Below are positions 47,620 to 58,376 of a stretch of DNA of 64,000 nt, piece after piece. Every line of letters starts with the position of its first letter. Position 1 is the first letter of the stretch. This stretch comes from an uncultured Bacteroides sp. (lineage in GTDB: Bacteria > Bacteroidota > Bacteroidia > Bacteroidales > Bacteroidaceae), in assembly GCF_963677715.1 (NCBI RefSeq), contig NZ_OY782495.1, forward strand, positions 744,001 through 808,000, in the 5' to 3' direction. The notes beneath the pieces were generated by a model, which saw only the letters and a program-made list of their open reading frames with translations, searched no databases and had not been told where the DNA came from. The translations under genes were made by a program, and so were the position numbers.

Positions 47620-49299
47620 GTGGGAACATTAGATTGGATTGTCATAGCGTTATTTTTCGCTGCACTCATCGGAATTATAGTTTGGGTAACCAGACAAAAG
47701 CAAAATAACTCGGAAGACTACTTTCTTGGAGGACGTGATGCCACCTGGTTGGCCATCGGTGCTTCTATCTTTGCTTCGAACATTGGGTCGGAGCACTTAA
47801 TAGGTCTTGCAGGAGCCGGAGCATCAAGTGGTATGGCGATGGCACACTGGGAAATACAAGGATGGATGATTCTTATTTTAGGATGGGTATTCGTTCCTTT
47901 TTACTCCAGAAGTATGGTGCTTACCATGCCTGAGTTTCTTGAACGCCGTTACAATAGTGAATCACGGACAATACTTTCTCTCATTTCACTGGTAAGTTAC
48001 GTATTAACGAAAGTAGCCGTAACAGTGTATGCAGGCGGATTAGTATTCCAACAAGTTTTCGGCATTAAAGAGTTATGGGGCATCGATTTCTTCTGGATTT
48101 CGGCTATAGGACTCGTCTTACTAACCGCATTATACACGGTATTTGGCGGAATGAAATCGGTATTATACACTTCGATACTTCAAACTCCTATTTTACTAGC
48201 CGGCTCACTGATTATCCTCGTGCTCGGACTAAAAGCTGTAGGCGGATGGGACGAAGTGTTAGCTACATGCGGTGCAACTCCGGTCAACCAATATGGAGAT
48301 ACCATGGTCAATCTTATTCGCAATAATAATGACCCTAACTTTCCGTGGTTGGGTGCATTGATTGGTTCGGCTATTATCGGCTTTTGGTATTGGTGTACGG
48401 ACCAATTCATTGTACAGCGCGTACTTTCTGGCAAAAACGAAAGAGAATCACGTCGTGGTTCTATCTTTGGTGCCTATTTAAAGCTATTACCTGTATTCTT
48501 ATTCCTCATTCCGGGTATGATCGCTTTTACCATGTCCCAAAAAGGAGTGATGTTAAACGGTGTACAATATGTACTTCCTTCTGCCGATGCCGCTTTCCCT
48601 TCGTTAGTGGCGAAATTGCTACCTGCCGGAGTGAAAGGGCTTGTGGTTTGTGGTATTCTCGCCGCTTTAATGAGTTCATTGGCTTCTCTGTTCAATTCCT
48701 CGGCAATGCTCTTCACCATCGATTTCTACAAAAGATTCAAACCCAATACTCCCGAGAAAAAATTGGTTAAAATCGGCCAGATAGCCACAGTCGTAATTGT
48801 TATTCTAGGTATCTTGTGGATTCCCATTATGAAAAGTATCGGTAACGTACTTTACAACTACCTGCAAGATGTACAATCAGTCTTGGCTCCGGGTATTGCC
48901 GCAGCTTTCTTAATGGGTATTACGTGGAAACGTACCTCAGCCAAAGGAGGTATGTGGGGATTACTTTCGGGCTTTATCATTGGTATCACCCGGCTAGGAG
49001 CCAAAGTGTACTATACGACTATCGGCACCAATGCGGGAGGATCAATGTTTAAGAGTCTGTTCTATGACTTGAACTGGCTATTCTTCTGCGGATGGATGTT
49101 ACTGTTCTGCATCATAGTAGTAGTGATAATCAGCTTGTTTACCAAAGCACCGGATCCAATCAGAATTCAAGGTTTAGTATTTGGCTCGTCAACACCTGAA
49201 CAGAAAGCTGCATCAAGAGCCAGCTGGAATCATTGGGATATAATTCACACAGTTATCATATTAGGTTTCACAGCAGCATTCTATTGGTATTTCTGGTAA
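47620..49299 (+). CDS. araT: Sodium/solute symporter (SSS family), presumed L-arabinose transporter
   Basis: 559 residues starting at GTG 47620. About 14 membrane helices are apparent from the hydrophobic pattern (LDWIVIALFFAALIGIIVWV at the N-terminus; FYWYFW at the C-terminus). SSS landmarks: EDYFLGGRDATWLAIGASIF, SNIGSEHLIGLAGAGASSGM, YWCTDQFIVQRVLSGKNE. The family couples sugar uptake to sodium. Its place between the mutarotase and araR/araDAB, as in B. thetaiotaomicron BT0355, supports L-arabinose as substrate. The symbol araT is by that analogy. Confidence 0.88.
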   Translation: MGTLDWIVIALFFAALIGIIVWVTRQKQNNSEDYFLGGRDATWLAIGASIFASNIGSEHLIGLAGAGASSGMAMAHWEIQGWMILILGWVFVPFYSRSMVLTMPEFLERRYNSESRTILSLISLVSYVLTKVAVTVYAGGLVFQQVFGIKELWGIDFFWISAIGLVLLTALYTVFGGMKSVLYTSILQTPILLAGSLIILVLGLKAVGGWDEVLATCGATPVNQYGDTMVNLIRNNNDPNFPWLGALIGSAIIGFWYWCTDQFIVQRVLSGKNERESRRGSIFGAYLKLLPVFLFLIPGMIAFTMSQKGVMLNGVQYVLPSADAAFPSLVAKLLPAGVKGLVVCGILAALMSSLASLFNSSAMLFTIDFYKRFKPNTPEKKLVKIGQIATVVIVILGILWIPIMKSIGNVLYNYLQDVQSVLAPGIAAAFLMGITWKRTSAKGGMWGLLSGFIIGITRLGAKVYYTTIGTNAGGSMFKSLFYDLNWLFFCGWMLLFCIIVVVIISLFTKAPDPIRIQGLVFGSSTPEQKAASRASWNHWDIIHTVIILGFTAAFYWYFW

Positions 49300-49327
49300 T
49301 TGAAAATAAACGAAGCAAGTTAATTTA

Positions 49328-50005
49328 ATGAGTAACTATTACAGTCATAATCCACAGTTCTATGTTTCAGTGGATTGCATTATATTCGGATTCAGCAAGG
49401 GAGAACTTAATCTCCTTTTGTTGAAACGAAATTTCGAACCCGCTATGGGAGAATGGTCATTGATGGGGGGATTTGTTCAGGAAGGCGAAAGTATTGATAA
49501 TGCTGCCAAACGGGTACTCAATCAACTTACCGGTCTGGAAAATGTGTATATGGAACAAGTCGGCGCCTTTGGCGAAGTAGATCGCGATCCGGGCGAAAGA
49601 GTAATCTCCGTAGCCTATTACGCATTGATAAACGTCAATGAATACGATAAAGAACTGGTACAGAAGCATAATGCCTACTGGGCCAATATAAACCAACTAC
49701 CCTCTCTCTTTTTTGACCACCCTAAAATGGTAGAAAAAGCCAGAGAACTAATGAAACACCAAGCCGGTAATGAGCCTATCGGTTTCAATTTACTGCCGGA
49801 GTTATTTACATTAAGTCAGTTGCAGGCGCTATATGAAGCCATCTACGGAGAAACGCTGGACAAGCGCAACTTTCGTAAAAGAGTGGCCGAAATGGATTTC
49901 ATTGAAAAGACAGATGAAATAGATAAATCGGGATCGAGACGGGGAGCCTTCCTCTATAAATTCAACGGAAAAGCCTATCGGAAAGATCCTAAATTTAAAT
50001 TATAA
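49328..50005 (+). CDS. araR: AraR-type Nudix-family arabinose-responsive transcription regulator
   Basis: 225 residues. An N-terminal Nudix fold (about 1-140) is followed by a winged helix-turn-helix (about 150-225; [44 protein letters not shown]). The Nudix box starts normally ([20 protein letters not shown]) but the catalytic REUxEE part reads RVLNQL, so pyrophosphohydrolase activity should be lost. That fits the NrtR/AraR regulator group, in which the Nudix domain binds the effector. AraR of B. thetaiotaomicron (BT0354) is the characterised relative: a repressor released by L-arabinose. The gene is in the operon it probably controls, 4 bp before araD. Confidence 0.9.
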   Translation: MSNYYSHNPQFYVSVDCIIFGFSKGELNLLLLKRNFEPAMGEWSLMGGFVQEGESIDNAAKRVLNQLTGLENVYMEQVGAFGEVDRDPGERVISVAYYALINVNEYDKELVQKHNAYWANINQLPSLFFDHPKMVEKARELMKHQAGNEPIGFNLLPELFTLSQLQALYEAIYGETLDKRNFRKRVAEMDFIEKTDEIDKSGSRRGAFLYKFNGKAYRKDPKFKL

Positions 50006-50009
50006 GAAT

Positions 50010-50696
50010 ATGTTAGAAGCTTTAAAAGAAAAAGTATTCCATGCCAATCTGGAGTTGGTAAAACACGGATTGGTAATATTTACATGGGGAAATGTATCGG
50101 CTATTGATCGTAAAAACGGATTGGTGGTTATCAAACCGAGTGGAGTATCTTATGACGATATGAAAGCTGAAGATATGGTCGTGGTAGATCTTGATGGAAA
50201 AGTGGTGGAAGGTAAACTAAAACCTTCATCGGACACTGCCACTCATATAGTGTTATACAAAGCATTTCCGGAGATTGGCGGAATAGTACACACCCACTCT
50301 ACTTACGCCACCGCCTGGGCACAGGCAGGAATCGATATTCCCAATATCGGAACGACACACGCCGATTACTTTCACGATGCCATTCCCTGCACGGCGGATA
50401 TGACAAAAGAGGAAGTGAACGGTGCTTACGAACTGGAAACGGGCAATGTCATTGTGAAAAGATTCGAAGGCATCAATCCGGTACATACTCCGGGGGTATT
50501 GGTAAAGAACCATGGCCCTTTTTCTTGGGGAAAAGACGCAAACGATGCGGTGCACAACGCGGTTGTCATGGAACAAGTGGCAAAGATGGCCAGCATCTCT
50601 TTTGCGGTTAATCCACAACTGACAATGAACCCGTTATTGGTCGAAAAACATTTTAACCGTAAACATGGGCCAAACGCCTATTACGGACAGAAATAA
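50010..50696 (+). CDS. araD: L-ribulose-5-phosphate 4-epimerase
   Basis: 228 residues, the usual length for AraD. Class II aldolase/epimerase fold with [50 protein letters not shown], and the zinc-binding histidines in [16 protein letters not shown] and a later [11 protein letters not shown]. Converts L-ribulose-5-phosphate to D-xylulose-5-phosphate in the cytoplasm. 36 bp before araA. Confidence 0.96.
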   Translation: MLEALKEKVFHANLELVKHGLVIFTWGNVSAIDRKNGLVVIKPSGVSYDDMKAEDMVVVDLDGKVVEGKLKPSSDTATHIVLYKAFPEIGGIVHTHSTYATAWAQAGIDIPNIGTTHADYFHDAIPCTADMTKEEVNGAYELETGNVIVKRFEGINPVHTPGVLVKNHGPFSWGKDANDAVHNAVVMEQVAKMASISFAVNPQLTMNPLLVEKHFNRKHGPNAYYGQK

Positions 50697-50732
50697 ATTA
50701 TAAATAAAATAACAATTAAAAAGGATACAATT

Positions 50733-52235
50733 ATGGCATTCGAAAATTATGAAGTATGGTTCGTTACCGGAGCACAGCTCTTGTACGGAGGAGACGCAGT
50801 TATCGCAGTAGACGCACACTCAAACGAAATAGTAAAAGGCCTCAACGGCTCGGGTAATTTACCGGTCAAAGTAGTATATAAAGGTACCGTAAACTCAGCG
50901 AGAGAAGTTACCGATACTTTCAAAGCAGCTAACAATGAAGAAAAATGTATCGGTGTTATTACCTGGATGCATACGTTCTCTCCCGCCAAGATGTGGATTC
51001 ACGGGTTGCAGGAATTGAAGAAACCGTTGTTGCACTTCCACACTCAGTTTAATAAAGAAATTCCATGGAAAACAATGGATATGGACTTTATGAACCTGAA
51101 TCAATCCGCTCATGGCGACCGCGAATTCGGTCACATGGTAACTCGTATGCGTAAGAATCGCAAAGTGGTTGTAGGGCATTGGCAAGATGAAAAAGCTCAA
51201 GCTAAGATTGCCGTATGGATGCGTGTTTCAGCCGGTTGGGCAGATGCACAGGACATGCGTATCATTCGCTTTGGCGACCAGATGAACAATGTGGCTGTAA
51301 CGGACGGAGATAAAGTAGAAGCAGAAATGCGTCTGGGTTATCATGTAGATTACTACCCGATAGCAAACCTCGTAGCTGTATTAGATAAGGTTACTGATGC
51401 AGAGATCGATGAATTAGTCGCTACTTACGAAAAAGAATACACCATCACTGAAGCGCAAAAGAAAGATGCCCACTTTGTGAATCAGGTAAAAGAAGCTGCC
51501 CGCGGAGAAATCGCTCTTCGTCGTTTTCTTGCTGAAACAGGAGCAAAAGCTTTCACTACAAACTTTGATGATCTTGCCGGCATTGACCAATTGCCCGGAC
51601 TTGCCTGCCAACGTTTGATGGCTGAAGGTTATGGTTTCGGTGCAGAAGGCGACTGGAAAACGGCTGCTCTCTTCCGTACCATGTGGTTCATGGGTCAGGG
51701 ACTTCCTAAAGGTTGTTCTTTCCTTGAAGATTACACGTTGAACTTTGATGGAGAAAAGAGCGCTATTCTACAAGCACATATGCTCGAAGTTTGTCCGCTA
51801 ATAGCTGAGCACAAACCTAAACTAGAGGTTCATCCATTGGGTATCGGTGGCAAAAACGACCCTGCCCGTTTGGTGTTCACCTCTAAACAAGGCGAAGGTG
51901 TTGCCGCAACAATCATTGATATGGGTAATCGTTTCCGCCTCATCGTCAATAAGGTAGACTGTATCAAGAGCAAAGAATTGCCTAAACTTCCTGTTGCCTC
52001 CTCTTTGTGGATTCCTCAACCGAATCTGGAAATCGGAGCTGCCGCATGGATATTGGCAGGTGGAACTCACCACACGAGTTTCTCTTACGACTTAACCGTT
52101 GAGTATTTGGAAGATTATGCTGAAATAGCAGGTATTGAGATGGTCGTTATTGACAACGACACTACAATCAGTGGGTTCAAGAAGGAACTTCACATGAATG
52201 AAATTTATTACATGTTAAACAAAGCTCTTTGCTAA
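50733..52235 (+). CDS. araA: L-arabinose isomerase
   Basis: 500 residues, matching bacterial AraA. Motifs: VWFVTGAQLLYGG at the N-terminus, GVITWMHTFSPAKMWIHGL, FHTQFNKEIPW, SCSFLEDYTLNF-type segment around residue 325 and a C-terminal LAGGTHHTSFSYDL, covering the metal-binding Glu/His set. Isomerises L-arabinose to L-ribulose using Mn2+. Followed after 6 bp by araB. Confidence 0.97.
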   Translation: MAFENYEVWFVTGAQLLYGGDAVIAVDAHSNEIVKGLNGSGNLPVKVVYKGTVNSAREVTDTFKAANNEEKCIGVITWMHTFSPAKMWIHGLQELKKPLLHFHTQFNKEIPWKTMDMDFMNLNQSAHGDREFGHMVTRMRKNRKVVVGHWQDEKAQAKIAVWMRVSAGWADAQDMRIIRFGDQMNNVAVTDGDKVEAEMRLGYHVDYYPIANLVAVLDKVTDAEIDELVATYEKEYTITEAQKKDAHFVNQVKEAARGEIALRRFLAETGAKAFTTNFDDLAGIDQLPGLACQRLMAEGYGFGAEGDWKTAALFRTMWFMGQGLPKGCSFLEDYTLNFDGEKSAILQAHMLEVCPLIAEHKPKLEVHPLGIGGKNDPARLVFTSKQGEGVAATIIDMGNRFRLIVNKVDCIKSKELPKLPVASSLWIPQPNLEIGAAAWILAGGTHHTSFSYDLTVEYLEDYAEIAGIEMVVIDNDTTISGFKKELHMNEIYYMLNKALC

Positions 52236-52241
52236 ATAATT

Positions 52242-53912
52242 ATGGATAAATACGTTATAGGACTTGATTATGGCAGCGATTCCGCCCGTGCACTTATCGT
52301 AAATGCACTGACGGGAGAAGCGCTGGCCACATCCATTAAATATTACCCCCGATGGCAAAAAGGATTGTACTGCAATCCTGCCATCAATCAGTATCGCCAG
52401 CATCCGCAAGATTATATTGATGTACTGGAAGCTACCGTGAAAGAAGCACTAGCTGCCTGCCCTCCGGGAACAGCCGAGAAAGTGATTGGTATTGCTTTTG
52501 ACACGACTGGCAGTACGCCCGCCTTTACAGATGCTACAGGTACTCCGCTGGCACTGTTGCCTGAGTTTTCCGAAAATCCAAACGCCATGTTTGTATTGTG
52601 GAAAGACCATACAGCGATTAAAGAAGCTGCCGAAGTAAACAAGCTTTGTGCTAACTGGAAGATTGATTATTCCGCTTACGAAGGAGGGATCTATTCTTCT
52701 GAATGGTTCTGGGCTAAAGCTCTTCATGTACTCCGTGAAGATGCAAATGTAAAAGCCAAAGCATACTCCATCGTAGAGTACTGTGAGTGGTTACCTGCGC
52801 TCATTACAGGAGTGACCAAAAGCGATGACATCGTGCGCAGCCGTTGTGCTTGCGGACACAAAGCGATGTGGCACGAGAAATGGGGCGGACTCCCAAGCGA
52901 AGAGTTTCTAACAGCCCTTGATCCGCTTTTGGCTGGTTTCAGAGCACGTCTGTTCGACAAAACGGAAACGGCAGATAAACCGGTAGGCAAGTTAAACGAG
53001 GAATGGGCCAAGAGACTGGGATTAACCACTAATGTAATCGTAGCTGGTGGAGCCTTTGATTGCCACATGGGAGCGGTTGGTGCAGGAGTTACTCCTCACA
53101 CGTTTGTACGGGTGATTGGAACTTCCACCTGCGACATTATGGTCGCTTCTTATCAAGAAGTTGGAGACAAGCTGATTAAGGGTATTTGCGGACAGGTCGA
53201 CGGCTCGGTTATTCCGGGTATGGTTGGACTGGAAGCAGGGCAATCGGGCTTTGGAGATATCTATGCATGGTTCAAACGGGTGCTAGAGTTTCCTTTAAAG
53301 AATATTATAGGAGAAAGTACACTGATTGATGAAGCTACAAAAGCGAAGTTAATTGATGAAGCTTGCGACCGTATCATTCCGGTTCTGACCAAAGAAGCGG
53401 AAAAAATACCGGTCAGCGAAAGCACTATCATTGCAACCGACTGGATGAATGGTCGCCGTACGCCGGATGCCAACCAAATGCTAAAAGGCACCATCACCGG
53501 TCTGTCTTTAGCCAGTTCGGCACCACAAATTTTCCGCGCACTGGTCGAAGCAACGGCCTTCGGCTCAAAAGCCATCGTAGATCGTTTCAGAAATGAAGGC
53601 GTACAGATTGATAATGTAATCGGAATTGGCGGCATCGCTCTTAAATCTCCGTTCGTGATGCAAACACTTAGTGATGTACTCAACATGCCTATCAAAGTCT
53701 GCAAAACAGATCAGGCTTGTGCTCTTGGTGCAGCAATGTTTGCAGCCACAGCAGCAGGAGAATACAGCAAGATAGAAGATGCTCAGAACGCCATGTCATC
53801 CGGCTTTGCTTTTGAATATTCTCCCATAGCAGAGAATGCCAAAGCTTATCAGGATATTTATGAGAAATATCTTAAAGTAGGACAGTTTACAGAAAAAGAA
53901 CTCTTTTCCTAA
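52242..53912 (+). CDS. araB: Ribulokinase (FGGY family)
   Basis: 556 residues, close to enterobacterial AraB. N-terminal ATP/sugar-fold signature YVIGLDYGSDSARALIVNA; AraB-specific IDYSAYEGGIYSSEWFWAK and SRCACGHKAMWHEKWGG; C-terminal nucleotide fold VIGIGGIALKSPFVMQTLSD and ACALGAAMFAATAAGEY. Phosphorylates L-ribulose with ATP. Last gene of the operon; a terminator follows 10 bp after the stop. Confidence 0.96.
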   Translation: MDKYVIGLDYGSDSARALIVNALTGEALATSIKYYPRWQKGLYCNPAINQYRQHPQDYIDVLEATVKEALAACPPGTAEKVIGIAFDTTGSTPAFTDATGTPLALLPEFSENPNAMFVLWKDHTAIKEAAEVNKLCANWKIDYSAYEGGIYSSEWFWAKALHVLREDANVKAKAYSIVEYCEWLPALITGVTKSDDIVRSRCACGHKAMWHEKWGGLPSEEFLTALDPLLAGFRARLFDKTETADKPVGKLNEEWAKRLGLTTNVIVAGGAFDCHMGAVGAGVTPHTFVRVIGTSTCDIMVASYQEVGDKLIKGICGQVDGSVIPGMVGLEAGQSGFGDIYAWFKRVLEFPLKNIIGESTLIDEATKAKLIDEACDRIIPVLTKEAEKIPVSESTIIATDWMNGRRTPDANQMLKGTITGLSLASSAPQIFRALVEATAFGSKAIVDRFRNEGVQIDNVIGIGGIALKSPFVMQTLSDVLNMPIKVCKTDQACALGAAMFAATAAGEYSKIEDAQNAMSSGFAFEYSPIAENAKAYQDIYEKYLKVGQFTEKELFS

Positions 53913-53922
53913 TTTATATAGG

Positions 53923-53968
53923 AATGCAGGCGGAGCAGAATCTTTGTTTCGCCTCGCATTTTCCTTTT
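53923..53968 (+). terminator. Rho-independent terminator of the arabinose operon
   Basis: AATGCAGGCG (53923-53932) pairs with CGCCTCGCATT (53950-53960) with one bulged C, followed by TTCCTTTTTTT. The remainder of the 272-bp gap before the GH51 gene shows no clear TAnnTTTG element. Confidence 0.85.
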
Positions 53969-54184
53969 TTTAATCTATTTCGGCTAATCTATGTATTGCA
54001 CCATTACCGAGTAATAACCAACATTAGGTAATATAACAGCTATCTATACATCATAACGATGCCACTTACAACAACCATACAATTTTTGAAAAGACAGAAC
54101 AGCCGGTAAGCAAATCGTTGGCGTTGATAAAAAAGGAGATCAGAAAATAAAGAATAATCTATAATCTATTAATAACAAAGAAAC

Positions 54185-55723
54185 ATGAAGAAAGAAATTC
54201 TAGTAAGTGCCCTGTTAGTGGCTTCCATGTCGCTATCTGCACAAAAGAGTGCAGTTATCAGAATTCATACTGAACAAGGTAAACAAATCATTCCGAAAGA
54301 AATCTACGGACAGTTTGCCGAACATCTGGGTTCCTGCATTTATGGCGGTCTCTGGGTGGGCGAAAACTCGGATATCCCCAACATAAAAGGATACCGTAAA
54401 GATGTTTTTGATGCACTTAAAGAGCTAAAAGTTCCGGTACTTCGCTGGCCGGGCGGATGCTTCGCCGATGAATATCACTGGATGGATGGCATTGGCCCGA
54501 AAGAGAGCCGTCCTAAAATGGTTAACAACAACTGGGGCGGCGTTGTAGAAGATAATAGTTTCGGAACCAATGAATTCCTTAACCTTTGCGAGATGTTGGG
54601 TTGCGAACCGTATATCAGCGGCAACGTGGGTAGCGGTAGTGTGGAAGAGCTGGCTAAGTGGGTGGAATACATGACCTCTGAGGGAGACTCTCCCATGGCT
54701 AACTTACGTCGCAAAAACGGACGAGACAAAGCATGGAAAGTAAAATTCCTTGGCGTGGGCAACGAAAGTTGGGGTTGCGGCGGAAGCATGACTGCGGAAT
54801 ATTATTCAGACTTGTATCGCCGTTATTCTACTTACTGTCGTAACTACGATGACAATCGTCTATTTAAAATAGCCAGCGGAGCAAGCGATTATGATTATAA
54901 CTGGACAGACGTTTTGATGAAGGACGTAGGTGCGCGTATGAATGGTTTATCCCTTCATTACTACACGGTTACCGGATGGAACGGTAGCAAAGGATCGGCT
55001 ACCAACTTTAGCAAGGACGACTATTACTGGGCAATGGGAAAATGTCTGGAGATTGAAAATGTGATTAAGAAACATATCGATATCATGGATAAATATGACC
55101 CTAAGAAAAATGTAGGACTGATGGTCGATGAATGGGGTACCTGGTGGGATCAGGAGCCGGGAGCAAAAACCGCTCTTTACCAACAAAATTCTATGCGCGA
55201 TGCATTTGTTGCCTCTCTCACGCTGGATGTCTTCAATCGACATACCGACCGCATTAAGATGACAAACATAGCACAGGTAGTTAATGTGTTGCAATCGATG
55301 ATACTGACCAAAGGGAAAGAGATGGTATTAACCCCCACCTATTACGTGTTCGATATGTATAAAGTTCATCAGGATGCAACCTATCTGCCTATCGACCTGA
55401 TATGCGATAAAGTAAGCGTAAGAGATAATCGCACGGTACCTTTAATGAGTGCCACCGCTTCTAAAGACAAAGAGGGAATTATCCATATTTCACTCTCCAA
55501 TGTAGAAACCGACGAAAGCCAGGAAGTATCTATCGAAATTCCCGGAGTTACCGTAAATCAGGTAAGCGGACAGATATTAACATCGAAAAACATAACAGAT
55601 TACAATTCATTCGAACATCCCAATGTCGTAGTTTTGAAAGACTTTAAAGATGCCAAAGTAAGTAAAGGTGTATTAAAGGTAGAACTTCCTGCCAAGTCAA
55701 TTGTTACTTTAACATTAAAATAA
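54185..55723 (+). CDS. Secreted GH51 alpha-L-arabinofuranosidase
   Basis: 512 residues with signal peptide [23 protein letters not shown]-barrel motifs: [47 protein letters not shown] (acid/base Glu) and [12 protein letters not shown] (nucleophile Glu). A C-terminal beta domain ends KSIVTLTLK. No N-terminal CBM-like insert, unlike the GH51 at 24608; so it is of the compact type. Removes arabinofuranosyl residues from arabino-oligosaccharides in the periplasm. BT0348 position. It has its own transcription unit after the operon terminator. Confidence 0.94.
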   Translation: MKKEILVSALLVASMSLSAQKSAVIRIHTEQGKQIIPKEIYGQFAEHLGSCIYGGLWVGENSDIPNIKGYRKDVFDALKELKVPVLRWPGGCFADEYHWMDGIGPKESRPKMVNNNWGGVVEDNSFGTNEFLNLCEMLGCEPYISGNVGSGSVEELAKWVEYMTSEGDSPMANLRRKNGRDKAWKVKFLGVGNESWGCGGSMTAEYYSDLYRRYSTYCRNYDDNRLFKIASGASDYDYNWTDVLMKDVGARMNGLSLHYYTVTGWNGSKGSATNFSKDDYYWAMGKCLEIENVIKKHIDIMDKYDPKKNVGLMVDEWGTWWDQEPGAKTALYQQNSMRDAFVASLTLDVFNRHTDRIKMTNIAQVVNVLQSMILTKGKEMVLTPTYYVFDMYKVHQDATYLPIDLICDKVSVRDNRTVPLMSATASKDKEGIIHISLSNVETDESQEVSIEIPGVTVNQVSGQILTSKNITDYNSFEHPNVVVLKDFKDAKVSKGVLKVELPAKSIVTLTLK

Positions 55724-55759
55724 ATTTCCTTTCACGAAAGATAATTTACAGCAAACTAT

Positions 55760-55767
55760 TATCTTTG
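55760..55767 (+). promoter_or_regulatory. -7 promoter element for transketolase
   Basis: TATCTTTG, 25 bp before ATG 55793. The -33 region is poor (TTTC). Confidence 0.5.
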
Positions 55768-55792
55768 CAGAAAAACTTAACGATTATAGATT

Positions 55793-57802
55793 ATGAATGA
55801 CAATAAACTAATGAATCGTGCAGCAGACAATATCCGCATATTAGCTGCTTCGATGGTTGAAAAAGCAAATTCAGGTCACCCGGGTGGCGCCATGGGCGGA
55901 GCTGATTATGTGAATGTACTCTTCGCTGAATTTCTGGTATATGACCCACAAAACCCCAAATGGGAAGGACGCGATCGCTTCTTTCTTGACCCGGGACACA
56001 TGTCGCCCATGTTATACTCTACGCTGGCTCTAACCGGTAAATATACGATGGACGAACTGGCACAATTTCGCCAATGGGGAAGCGCAACTCCCGGACATCC
56101 CGAAGTAGACATTATGCGCGGAGTAGAAAACACTTCCGGCCCGCTGGGACAAGGACATACTTACGCCGTAGGAGCTGCCATTGCCGCTAAATTCCTCAAA
56201 GCACGTTTTGGTGACGTGATGAACCAGACGATATACTCTTATATCTCCGATGGTGGCGTTCAGGAAGAAATATCACAAGGTTCCGGACGTATAGCCGGCC
56301 ATTTGGGATTAGATAACCTGATTATGTTTTATGATTCAAATGACATTCAGCTATCTAGTAATACCAACGAAGTAACGAGCGAAAACGTTGCTCAGAAATA
56401 CGAAGCATGGAACTGGAAAGTAATCAAAATAAACGGTAATGATCCGGAAGCTATCCGCAAGGCACTTATCGAAGCCAAAGCGGTGAAACTTCAACCCACT
56501 CTCATCATTGGCAAAACCACAATGGGAAAAGGAGCACTCAAAGCCGACGGGTCGAACTACGAACGAAATTGCGCAACTCACGGTGCTCCATTGGGAGGCG
56601 ATGCTTACAAGAATACCGTACTTCATTTAGGTGGTAACCCCGACAAACCATTTACTATTTTCCCTGAAACGGCTGCGCTGTATGCCAAACGTGCCGAAGA
56701 ACTCAAGGCAATTGTTGGCAAGAGATATGCTGCCAAAGCAGAATGGGCAAAGGCCAATCCTGCATTAGCCGCCAAGATGGAACAATTCTTCAAGGGTGAA
56801 GCACCTAAAGTAGATTGGAAATCTATCACACAAAAAGCAGGATCAGCCACGCGTGCTGCTTCCGCCACAGTGCTGGGCACATTGGCCACTCAGGTAGAGA
56901 ATATGATCGTATCTTCTGCCGACCTCTCTAATTCCGATAAAACAGACGGATTCTTAAAGAAGACCCACGCATTTACCAAAGAAGATTTCAGCGGTGCCTT
57001 CTTACAAGCCGGTGTATCCGAACTTTCCATGGCTTGCATCTGCATCGGCATGTCTTTGCATGGCGGCGTAATTCCTGCCTGTGCTACTTTCTTCGTATTC
57101 TCCGATTACATGAAACCTGCTATCCGAATGGCTGCGCTCATGGAACAACCCGTTAAGTTCATCTGGACTCACGACGCTTTCCGCGTAGGAGAAGACGGAC
57201 CAACCCATGAACCGGTAGAACAAGAAGCACAAATCCGTTTAATGGAGAAATTGAAGAACCACAAAGGACACAATTCCATGTTGGTGCTTCGTCCGGCAGA
57301 TGCCGAAGAAACCACTCAGGCATGGAAACTTGCGATGGAGAATACCACCACTCCCACTGCGTTGATTTTCTCCCGCCAGAATATCGCCAGCCTTCCCGAA
57401 GGAACCGATTATGCACAATCGGCCAAAGGAGCTTATATTGTGGCCGGCTCGGAAAACAATCCGGATGTTATTTTAGTAGCCTCGGGTTCTGAAGTATCTA
57501 CGCTCGTAGCGGGTGCCGAATTGCTTCGCAAAGACGGAGTGAAATTACGCATCGTTTCTGCTCCCTCAGAAGGCTTGTTCCGCAGCCAGAGCAAAGAATA
57601 CCAAGAATCAATTATTCCCGCGAAAGCTAAGGTATTCGGTCTGACGGCCGGATTGCCGGTAAACCTCCTAGGACTGGTCGGCGCCAATGGCAAAGTATTC
57701 GGTTTGGAATCTTTCGGCTTTTCAGCTCCGTACAACATACTCGACGAGAAACTAGGTTTCACTGCCGAGAATGTATACAAACAGGTAAAGGCAATGCTAT
57801 AA
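55793..57802 (+). CDS. tkt: Transketolase
   Basis: 669 residues, full length. TPP-binding core: SGHPGGAMGGADY, DPGHMSPMLY, VENTSGPLGQGHTYAVG and the IYSYISDGGVQEEISQG motif, with the N-x-I-x-FYDSNDIQLS metal site. Pyrimidine domain: THDAFRVGEDGPTHEPVEQ. C-terminal transketolase domain about 540-669. It moves two-carbon units between xylulose-5-P and ribose-5-P or erythrose-4-P, so it directly consumes the product of araD. A copy tied to the arabinose cluster; a second tkt elsewhere in the genome cannot be judged here. Confidence 0.96.
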   Translation: MNDNKLMNRAADNIRILAASMVEKANSGHPGGAMGGADYVNVLFAEFLVYDPQNPKWEGRDRFFLDPGHMSPMLYSTLALTGKYTMDELAQFRQWGSATPGHPEVDIMRGVENTSGPLGQGHTYAVGAAIAAKFLKARFGDVMNQTIYSYISDGGVQEEISQGSGRIAGHLGLDNLIMFYDSNDIQLSSNTNEVTSENVAQKYEAWNWKVIKINGNDPEAIRKALIEAKAVKLQPTLIIGKTTMGKGALKADGSNYERNCATHGAPLGGDAYKNTVLHLGGNPDKPFTIFPETAALYAKRAEELKAIVGKRYAAKAEWAKANPALAAKMEQFFKGEAPKVDWKSITQKAGSATRAASATVLGTLATQVENMIVSSADLSNSDKTDGFLKKTHAFTKEDFSGAFLQAGVSELSMACICIGMSLHGGVIPACATFFVFSDYMKPAIRMAALMEQPVKFIWTHDAFRVGEDGPTHEPVEQEAQIRLMEKLKNHKGHNSMLVLRPADAEETTQAWKLAMENTTTPTALIFSRQNIASLPEGTDYAQSAKGAYIVAGSENNPDVILVASGSEVSTLVAGAELLRKDGVKLRIVSAPSEGLFRSQSKEYQESIIPAKAKVFGLTAGLPVNLLGLVGANGKVFGLESFGFSAPYNILDEKLGFTAENVYKQVKAML

Positions 57803-57821
57803 GAAATAATCATTAACCTTC

Positions 57822-57864
57822 AAAGCCAGTTTAGTCCGTAGATTCTCTCGGACTAAACGGCTTT
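57822..57864 (+). terminator. Hairpin between tkt and rpiB
   Basis: AAAGCC-A-GTTTAGTCCG (57822-57838) pairs with CGGACTAAACGGCTTT (57849-57864) with one bulged A and a 10-nt loop. One more T follows, then A, so the U-tract is short and read-through to rpiB is plausible. Confidence 0.7.
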
Positions 57865-57905
57865 TAGGTTTCATCTAATCTATACCCCTCAAAACACCCA
57901 AAAGA

Positions 57906-58337
57906 ATGAAAACAATAGGAATAAGCTCCGACCACGCAGGTTTTGAATTGAAACAATTTGTAATAAGCTGGCTCGAAGAAAAAGGATGGCCCTACAAAGA
58001 CTTCGGAACCCACACAACAGAGAGTTGTGACTATCCCGACTTTGCCCATCCGCTTGCCTTAGCCGTCGAAGCCGGAGAATGCTATCCCGGTATCGCTATA
58101 TGCGGCAGTGGCAATGGCATTAACATGACTTTAAACAAACATCAGGGCATTCGTGCCGCTCTTTGTTGGACTCCGGAAATAGCAGACCTTGCCCGCCGGC
58201 ACAACAACGCCAATATATTGGTTATGCCGGGACGTTTCATTAGTACAGATCAGGCCGATGCCATCATGAAAACATTCTTTAGTGTCGATTTTGAAGGAGG
58301 ACGCCATCAGAGACGCATTGATAAGATTCCTCTCTGA
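57906..58337 (+). CDS. rpiB: Ribose-5-phosphate isomerase B
   Basis: 143 residues, typical RpiB/LacAB length. Motifs: GISSDHAGFELK, DFGTHTTESCDYPDFA, catalytic Cys in AICGSGNGINMTLNK, and HNNANILVMPGRFIS. Interconverts ribose-5-P and ribulose-5-P, completing the pentose phosphate links used with transketolase. It lies 103 bp after tkt, separated by a hairpin. Confidence 0.94.
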   Translation: MKTIGISSDHAGFELKQFVISWLEEKGWPYKDFGTHTTESCDYPDFAHPLALAVEAGECYPGIAICGSGNGINMTLNKHQGIRAALCWTPEIADLARRHNNANILVMPGRFISTDQADAIMKTFFSVDFEGGRHQRRIDKIPL

Positions 58338-58376
58338 TTTTTTTTGTGCCGAACACTTTTCAAATTAAAATACGGT

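Noticed and set aside
53990-54050. ATTACC/GGTAAT inverted repeats before the GH51 gene as regulatory sites
   Set aside because: Arms are short and AT-rich and match neither the AraR-like nor the TCCAC motif; chance is likely.
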